Positions 56,204 to 64,000 of a DNA stretch of 64,000 bases are shown here, piece after piece. Each line of letters starts with the position of its first letter. Within the stretch, counting starts at the first letter, position 1. This DNA comes from Eumeta japonica (Eukaryota; Arthropoda; Insecta; Lepidoptera; Psychidae). The translations under genes and the position numbers were made by a program. The stretch is taken from positions 310,001-374,000 of the forward strand of contig BGZK01000221.1 of the NCBI GenBank assembly GCA_005406025.1, read 5' to 3'. The notes beneath the pieces were generated by a model. That model was not told where the DNA came from. It did not search any database and saw only the letters and a list, made by a program, of their open reading frames with translations.

Positions 56204-58226
56204 GAACTAACAAGTTAATGCAGTTTGGATACGATCAAAAATTAAAAAATCAAAAGCAAAATTGAAGTTTGGTGAAATCGAGTAACATTATTAGAAATAC
56301 GTGTCATCAGTGAGATGAAAACAAGCCTTTGTGGAATATTTTTTCGAAATTAGTCATCGACTTTTGTCAACAAAAAGGAGATTATCGCCGCCGATACCTC
56401 TATGTTGTTGTGGGTATTCGATAAAGATGCGACAGGGAATTCTCGCTTTCGCCGAAACATTTTATCCGCGGAGAAAACGATAAATACCGAGAGAAATCAC
56501 TCGAAAAGAATTCTCATTTATAATCTCCTATCAAACGTTCTCGGAGGGCGTTTACCGGCTTTTTAATATTCGAATTTACGTTTATGGGGCTAATAGCCGG
56601 CTGGGCGGAGGCGCGCGCGCGCGCGCCCTGTTTTCTTTTAAATAATCCCTCTCCATCGGAGCTGGCTCCGTCTCCGGCACGCGTTGAAACGTAAGGGCGC
56701 GTCGCCTTCGTCCCTTTCATCGACGCCGAAGGGGCCGGAGAACGCCTCTTTGTCGGACGTCATTAGCGGAAGAAAACGTCTCCAAGGTGCGCGCCGACGA
56801 CGCCTCGGCGGCGCGGCGTTGTCGTGAATTTGAATTATATATTTTTTTTACCGTTTTAATTTCCCGTCGTTCGTGGAATCGTAACGGTATTAAGGCTGTG
56901 ATGAATCGACGCGGCATCGCGGTGAATAGGTGAATAGACGGTCCGTAATATGCCTAATATTAGATTGCGCGCTATTCATGTGCATAAGTTATGGTTTCGT
57001 CTTCAGTAGTATATTATTATCTTAATAGATATTGAATATATTTTTCATAATTGAATTTGGTAAAATGAATATATTCTTTATTGGATTTAGTCAAAGTTAA
57101 GAACAAAAAACGATCACTATATAGAAAAAAGTTCGACAATTGCGAATTGCGCTCTCGTCCCGAGAGTTCCGTACAATCTTAAGTCTCGACGGTTTTTGCC
57201 TGTTTTCATTACCTACCGATATGGGTGAGGTCTCGGTCCGGGAATTCTGAAATTTCTGTTGTATATCTTTTTCAAAAGAGTTTTTCACAAAAATTTTTTA
57301 AACGTCCGCGTTTTTGAAAATCTTTAATTGTTATTGTGAAAAGTTATACAATGTGTTCTCATACATCGTTCGACATACGTTTCATAATTCCAACTGTAAA
57401 TGTTAAATTGTATTCGCAAGTAAATGAAAAGTATATGGTATTAGTAAAGAGTAACAATTTTTATGTGTTTTCTTTGTTTGTGTTACGAGAACTTGCTTTT
57501 TTTCATGTGTCATGATTTTAGGTTCACCGAAAGTGTGGGTTTTGATTTATTTACAAATGTCGAAATTGCAACAAAAATAGCCGTATTGTTCGATTACGTT
57601 TACTTAGAAGTTCGATTATTTTTATAGATTCAAGGCAGTATAGACCTACGTGTTTGATATTAATTGCAACTTGATCCTCCGCGTTTTGTCGAGAAGAAAG
57701 ATTTTCACAGATAAACAGCCACACGGATAACGGACGGGTCCTATAAAGGTTCCATTGACGTACAGAACCCTAAACATGAGTCGGTAAAAGTAACTGATAG
57801 CGATTGGTCGATTATTAGATAAGTCTAGATTTCGCTGTTGCATTGATAACAACGCTACTTGTAATTTTATGATTATTTATTATACATTTGCAGTTATCGT
57901 ATTATCTGTGAAGTGACAGTTTTGTTACATATTGTCAGTTGATATCGTACAAATATGTTTTCACGTATGACATAAATGAGCGATCAACATATCACTCACG
58001 ATATTTTGATCGTTCAATATCGATAAAAGTGTACACAATATTTATTTTTGCATTGATAAAATTAAGGTGGTTAAAAATGTTATTATATAACCCAATTAAC
58101 GTTATCATTTTTATCCGTTCTTCAGTAGCACTGTAATGTAACATACCTGTTTCAACAAATAAATACCGTTATTTATTTATAAGCATGCAACGACCGGGCG
58201 TAAGTGCATTGAAGCATTTATCATCC
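56204..58226. other. intergenic with CG-rich block
   Basis: 56370-56930 is CG-rich, including a CG dinucleotide run (GGCGCGCGCGCGCGCGCCC near 56609-56627). No gene model is supported. The rest is AT-rich. Confidence 0.4.
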
Positions 58227-58375
58227 GGTTACAGTACAGCGCACGAAACTCTGCTGCTCTGAATAAGCTCCTCGACACTTCCTTTTTCTCCGCAGGGTTC
58301 CTATTATAAACTATTGCGACGCTTTCGTGACTAACTTCACAACGGCAGAGTTTCGTGCGTTGCACTGTACATTCC
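58227..58375. mobile_element. MITE-like element, copy 2
   Basis: The left end TTACAGTACAGCGCACGAAA and the right end, minus strand, GTACAGTGCAACGCACGAAA are imperfect terminal inverted repeats extending over about 30 bp (to ACTCTGCYG). The interior shares TATTGCGACGCTTTCGTGA with copy 1 at 2942-3113 and differs by a small deletion. About 150 bp, no coding sequence. Confidence 0.75.
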
Positions 58376-58537
58376 AAGCAATGATGTCCGTTTAGTAACT
58401 TAATGTAACGACTCAGTGATTATCCATCGACATGTCACTCGGTATGTTTAATTATGTAGTTATAGACGCAGTCGTACTATACAGCCTCCCAAGTCTTTGT
58501 GGCTCAAAGTGTATTTACATTATTTCGTGATTGTACC
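58376..58537. other. spacer between MITE and minisatellite
   Basis: No supported feature. Confidence 0.4.
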
Positions 58538-59715
58538 TAATACGATTCATACATATCCTAAACGCATCATATTGTAATACGTTTCATATCTACATATCCT
58601 AAACGCGTCATATTGTAGTACGTTTTATATCTACATATCCTAAACGCATCATATTGTAATACGTTTCATATCTACATATCCCAAACGCGTCATATTGTAA
58701 TACGTTTCATATCTACATATCCTAAACGCGTCATATTGTAGTACGTTTTATATCTACATATCCTAAACGCATCATATTGTAATACGTTTCATATCTACAT
58801 ATCCCAAACGCGTCATATTGTAATACGTTTCATATCTGCATATCCCAAACGCGTCATATTGTAATACGTTTCATATCTACATATCCTAAACGCGTTATAT
58901 TGTAATTCGTTTCATATCTACATATCCTAAACGCGTCATATTGTGGTACGTTTTATATCTACATATCCTAAACGCATCATATTGTAATACGTTTCATATC
59001 TGCATATCCTAAACGCGTCATATTGTAATACGTTTCATATCTACATATCCCAAACGCGTCATATTGTAATACGTTTCATATCTACATATCCTAAACGCAT
59101 CATATTGTAATACATTTCATATCTACATATCCTAAACGCATAATATTGTAATACGTTTCATATCTACATATCTTAAACGCGTCATATTGTGGTACGTTTT
59201 ATATCTACATATCCTAAACGCATCATATTGTAATACGTTTCATATCTGCATATCCTAAACGCGTCATATTGTAATACGTTTCATATCTACATATCCCAAA
59301 CGCGTCATATTGTAATACGTTTCATATCTACATATCCTAAACGCATCATATTGTAATACATTTCATATCTACATATCCTAAACGCATAATATTGTAATAC
59401 GTTTCATATCTACATATCATAAACGCTTTATATTGTAATACGTTTCATATCTACATATCCTAAACGCGTCATATTGTAATACGTTTCATATCTGCATATC
59501 CCAAACGCGTCATATTGTAATACGTTTCATATCTACATATCCCAAACGCGTCATATTGTAATACGTTTCATATCTACATATCCTAAACGCATCATATTGT
59601 AATACATTTCATATCTACATATCCTAAACGCATAATATTGTAATACGTTTCATATCTACATATCATAAACGCTTTATATTGTAATACGTTTCATATCTAC
59701 ATATCCTGAACGCGT
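58538..59715. repeat. 41-bp minisatellite with higher-order structure
   Basis: About 28 head-to-tail copies of a 41-bp unit (ACATATCCTAAACGCRTCAT followed by ATTGTAATACGTTTCATATCT). Variant markers repeat at fixed distances: GTAGTACG at 58615 and 58738 (123 bp, three units), GTGGTACG at 58943 and 59189 (246 bp, six units), and TACATTTC at 59111, 59357 and 59603 (246 bp each). No gaps or unique spacers occur, and no ORF spans it. The array degenerates into unique sequence at both ends. Confidence 0.97.
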
Positions 59716-62604
59716 CACCAGTCGCGTCGATTACTCCTCGCTAACCGATCCCGATTACGTGTTGTATGATTTCAAAACAAAACGGACGATCGATATAATA
59801 TCACGTTCGCGTTTCGATTCGAACCGAGATTTAAATATTTTTACATATTCCGCAATCTAAACGTGCCACCGGCGCCAAAATCGAACGGTCCGTCGACATG
59901 CGAGTAGATAACTGTCGGAAACAAACGTACGGCTGCGGGAGATTTTGCCTTCTCCATGGAGTATGTGCTTAGGTGGTTAATGTTGACATCGCATCGCATG
60001 CGATCCATAAACAATTGAGAGCGGAGCCGGGCGCCGACGAGGTCGGAACCGGTGTTGGAGTGACCTTCCGAAGATGCCCTGGAATTATTCGATGGACCCT
60101 CACCGGCTTGTAATGTTATCGCCGTTAAATGTAGATGCTCTAACAGCGACTAATTAGGATTTCGCTGCCACAAAATTTCCCGTTGACGTCTCGCGAGGAA
60201 AACGCAAAAGAGTAATAATTTATTCCACATATTTGTATGAAAGTAGGTGTGTCGCAAAAATGTTAGGATAAATTATTAATCTATTTAAATGTATATAGAT
60301 TGTGATGGTTTTCTCAAAATTACACCAATATAACTTGTTGCGTTTGTATACTAAAGTCAGTTTTGACAGAATCCGATAATCTTTTATAATCAAATTTTAA
60401 TATAGCCGACTGACATTAAACACGAATTTTCTTCATCATATACTTTTAATGAAACGACTTGTTCGAACCGTCGAAATTATCGTAAAAGCATTGGTGGGTT
60501 CGTTGAAATATGAATATCATAATCAGGATTGATATTCAAATGTAAATACGAAGCTATCACAATAGATTGCTTTGTTTACGAGATCGCCGGATTCTATCGA
60601 AGGCATTTTACAATCAGAAACTTCTCAGTCGTCTCGTTGATTTCGTAACTAATTAACAATAGCTTTTATTGTTTTCACAGTTATTAAAACTTCTTCGTTT
60701 GTTATTTTTCTAAACATCAATTAGTCCTAATGGAGACTGTCCGCTCTTCTATAAACTAACTCCCTGTCTAATTTTGTACGCCATGACTACTCTTTTTTTT
60801 TCACCAATTAGTTATATACTTTTTCGATTAGTAGAAGTACGATTTGTTTTAAAAACCTTCTATAAATTTAATAAGATTATTAAATTTATATAAAGGCAAG
60901 TTTTGTATATCTATAGGCACCTGAGTGAACGTGCGGACATAAAACCTCATATATGAGTCCGTAATTCAATGTAACCAATTGAAGTGTGAACACGGTTTAT
61001 TTTTGTTTTTAATACTGCGTCTATTTAGATCACTATTGCTCTTAAATGTTTCCAAATTATATTATTAAAATATTAAATTTTCGTATTTAACCTGAGATGC
61101 TAGAATTATATAAGATACCGATTTTGTTAAATTTAGTTCTTAGAGATAAACGAAGCTCTCGTTTTGAAATCGGCCGAACGGCACGCTTCTGTGAAAGGAA
61201 AATCTATGAATGTCGACGTCCCGGGAGAAAAATGCCTTAAACGACTTCAGCCTGTGGAAACAGCCTACTATTTGACAGTTTATAAATATGACTAATTTCG
61301 TATAATTTTAACTACAAATGCGTTTTCGTCAACTTACCGGCGTGAGGACCCAATTGAAACAATCTTAGAGCGATGCCCGGAAATGCAGAAGTACCGACAA
61401 AATCTAATTTCTGGTTTCGTCATAAAATGGAGAATTTTGTACATTCTGTTTAATTTTCATTAACATTTAGGTTATTTGTAGTCAACAATTTTTCTACTGT
61501 CGAGATAGTATAAATATAAGTATCTGTTCCTGTTAGTCCATAGAGAGGACGTCACAATCGATACGGATAGGAGACGTGAACAATCAATAAATGCTTACGT
61601 GAATCTGAACGTTAGTTAGGTCACTCTGAAAGTACAATTTTGTGCCTGTATGAATTTGTTCACGGGTATTATCCATAGACATGTTGATAACGCTCATAAA
61701 CGAATGCATAGACATGCTCTCTTTTATGTTATAACGTGTTGTTTCTGTTACTAAATAAAAACTCGACGCCACTTCTCAGATGCGACGTAGACGTCAACGA
61801 AAGGCATTGTCTGTGGATGACGTGACCTCGTAACGAATAGAAAACGTCTAACTCGCGGTCAATCAGCTCATTGACTCATTGACTCACTTTCTGTTGTTTT
61901 AATGTCATTTTTAAAATGTATGTTTTCTGTTGGAACGTAGTAATTTTCATATGTAAGAATTTCGTATAGCTTTAAATTAGCAATTAATGTATATATATAT
62001 ATATATATACGATGTATAAAAATGTAAATATAGATATTAAGTATAACGGAACATTAAAAATAAGTGGACACCACTTTTCAACACTTTGATTAAGGTCTAA
62101 AAAAATCATCAAGTATAATATTATTTCAAAATAAACCTGCCCCGAATAATAACGAACGAACTTGTAGAGATGCTGAGAAATTACAAGTAGTCGAGCACCA
62201 GGGAAGTTCGCCCTTGGCGTCTCCGCGGCGCGGCTTACAGATTACCGAGTCTCATCCTACACAACATCACGCCGCTGTGCAAAAACGACGCGAAGGGAGA
62301 GGCTGACGTTTCAATTCAACATTCAGCCAGTTTCTGATTTTCAATGTTACCTACTTATTCATAATGAAGTATTTATCACTTTGCCTACGAAGTTCATCGA
62401 TCTCTCCATAAATTTTGTTACGAAAGGACAGGTCTGTACAAGCGACGGCAAGATTATTTCGGCACAAGCAGTATCATATCTTTATAGAAAATACAGTCAA
62501 TATCAATGGATTTCCTTTATTGACGGTTGACAATAAAATTATTTTTGTTACTTTTGCGTCTTAAATATCTCGTTTTCAGTACATACTAAAATAGTTTATC
62601 GGCC
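59716..62604. other. intergenic, no supported gene
   Basis: 59750-60130 is moderately CG-rich. A perfect hairpin TATAAATTTAATA (13 bp, loop AGAT) lies at 60861-60890, and a TA microsatellite at about 61989-62009. No coding region is supported. Confidence 0.4.
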
Positions 62605-63240
62605 TTTTTAGGGTTCCGTGTCTCTAAAGGAAAAAGGAACTATTATAGAATCGCTTCGTTGTCAGTCGGTACGTCCGTCTCTCAAGATCCATTTTCTCAG
62701 AGACGCATAGAGGTAGGTATCAAATTGAAGTTAATACCATATACGTAGGTCGGTGTTCCATTACAACTGTAAAAACATCGAGGTTCTAAGCCAACGTGAG
62801 CAAAAAAGTACGGCCGTTTACGCCTTATATTTTGAACTTTGCAAATATTTAAAACTAATAGTTTACATCCCGTTGACCTAGAATTTGTGAATTACGAAAT
62901 TTGACAAGAAGCATGCTCAAGCAACTAGTAAAGCGAAAATTTGAAAATCGTTACTTTACAATTATATCACAACACCAAAATACCTTTTTGTTGCTTGCGA
63001 TTGCATTTGGAGTATGAATCATGATTTAGACGAATACATGGGAGCAGATTGTTTAAGTTCCAGCTATGAAACTTTAAATTTTTTTCAGCATTCAGGTATT
63101 TTTTATGAAAATGAAACAAAGGTTAAAAAAAATCAAATTAACCGGAGTTTCTGGGAGCCAATGTGGGACCCGACATATATCATTTTTTTACGGAACCTTC
63201 AGGTTGCGAGTTCTATTCGAACTGTCCGGTTTTTCATAAC
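62605..63240 (+). repeat. dispersed repeat of the AGGGTTCCGT type
   Basis: It opens TTTTTAGGGTTCCGTGTCTC, AAAGGAAAAAGGAAC, then TCGCTTCGTTGTC and GTCCGTCT. It closes near 63185-63235 with TTACGGAACCTTCAGGTTGCGAGTTC and CGAACTGTCCGGTTTTT. This head and tail (GGTTCCGT-AAAGGAAAAAGGAAC and GGAACCCTT-CGAGTC-GGCCGGTTTTT) are those of a dispersed repeat found across Lepidoptera. The 98-codon frame at 63014-63310 lies mostly inside it and is not called. Confidence 0.55.
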
Positions 63241-64000
63241 ACGCACCCTTCCGGGGATTTTGAACAATGAACGTAGATCGTATTCAAAAATTCATCATGC
63301 AAATGAATAAGAAATTTGACTCTGTTTAATAATGATTGCTCATTTCAATGTACAAAATATTCTTGCGAACTACGCTCGTAGGAGAAAATATAAAGTAACA
63401 GTATAATCTCCTTATGAAATAAAGACCGGAATTATAGACTCGTTTGTTTAAACCGGTAATGCGAATGTGTTTTGTTTATGTAATCGGTGAATTTTGATTT
63501 GTCGGACCATTCTTCAAATTGTTTGTTATTTCCTTTTCCACGTTGACGGTGATAAGGTCTGTGACATTGCCTATAATTTAGGGATGGTGTATTTATGAAC
63601 TTGTTCACATTTAAGGATATTACTAGTTCCTCTCTCTTGGTGTATATAGAATAATTCCGATGTTGGATACATCTTCTCTTGGCGACCAAAGTGTTAACCA
63701 GTGAAGTGCGATCAGCATAGTGTTCTACTGGTTCCGTCCGACGCACTTTATCGTGTCACAGTATAATTAAAATATACGTATTCTGTTTGTTTTTTGTTTA
63801 TTTTGTCTATCTCGGTCCTCGAATTCGATAGATGTAGATAGTAACAATATGTATACATACTGAACGTCTCATACGGAGGATCTAACGTGCTAATGTATAC
63901 GTATTGAATAGTTTTTATTATCACATGTTTCCTATCCTAAGTACAATCAAAATTTTGATACAACCTGATTCTTGTAGTCCCACACATATTAGACCGCTGC
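63241..64000. other. intergenic to window end
   Basis: No supported feature. The minus-strand 104-codon frame at 63432-63746 has no recognised motif. Confidence 0.4.

Noticed and set aside
58538..59715. Regular repeats at first sight like a CRISPR array
   Set aside because: The units are contiguous 41-mers with no unique spacers, in a eukaryotic genome; it is a minisatellite.
63014..63310. 98-codon plus-strand frame
   Set aside because: Mostly inside the AGGGTTCCGT-type dispersed repeat.

Overview
The window looks like nuclear DNA of a moth or butterfly (Lepidoptera). It is AT-rich, has GT-AG splicing, and is crowded with repeats typical of lepidopteran genomes: mariner, hAT and jockey-clade elements, a tRNA-like SINE, and short repeats carrying the 'GAACCGATTTNGATG' or 'CGCCGCCCATGGACA' type of motif. 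The lepidopteran assignment rests on recognising these families, not on a database search.

Only one cellular gene is convincing. SPEF2 (sperm flagellar protein 2, CPC1 in Chlamydomonas), a protein of the axonemal central apparatus, lies on the plus strand in two very large exons (10610-13830 and 14477-16421). The 646-bp intron joins the two frames exactly, but one TGA (14490-14492) sits in frame just after the acceptor. A second, weaker candidate is a 167-codon terminal exon on the minus strand (1516-2016) of no recognised family.

Region by region. 1-10.6 kb: dispersed repeats, a MITE copy, a decayed mariner (5778-6453), a broken transposon-like ORF (about 9130-9580), and a striking run of short near-perfect hairpins. 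10.6-16.6 kb: SPEF2. 19.9-27.0 kb: GC-rich array of jockey-clade non-LTR retrotransposon pieces, all in the same orientation, with three 3' termini and one near full-length but decayed element. 30.3-31.25 kb: second mariner. 33.76-36.92 kb: complete hAT element with terminal inverted repeats and a perfect 8-bp target duplication. 42.85-45.96 kb: element with about 465-bp terminal inverted repeats whose only coding content is a PIN/XPG (FEN1-like) nuclease-type protein, now frameshifted. 49.8-50.0 kb: 162-bp SINE-like insertion with a 25-bp target duplication. 52.1-52.7 kb: third mariner. 55.2-56.2 kb: 995-bp foldback repeat. 58.5-59.7 kb: 41-bp minisatellite with 123-bp and 246-bp higher-order periods. 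The remaining sequence to 64 kb shows no supported gene.

The most interesting items are the long-TIR element with an XPG-like nuclease, the in-frame TGA in SPEF2, the class of short inverted duplications (one seeded at the edge of a known repeat, one in a plus/minus/plus arrangement), and the head-to-tail retrotransposon termini with differing tandem tails.
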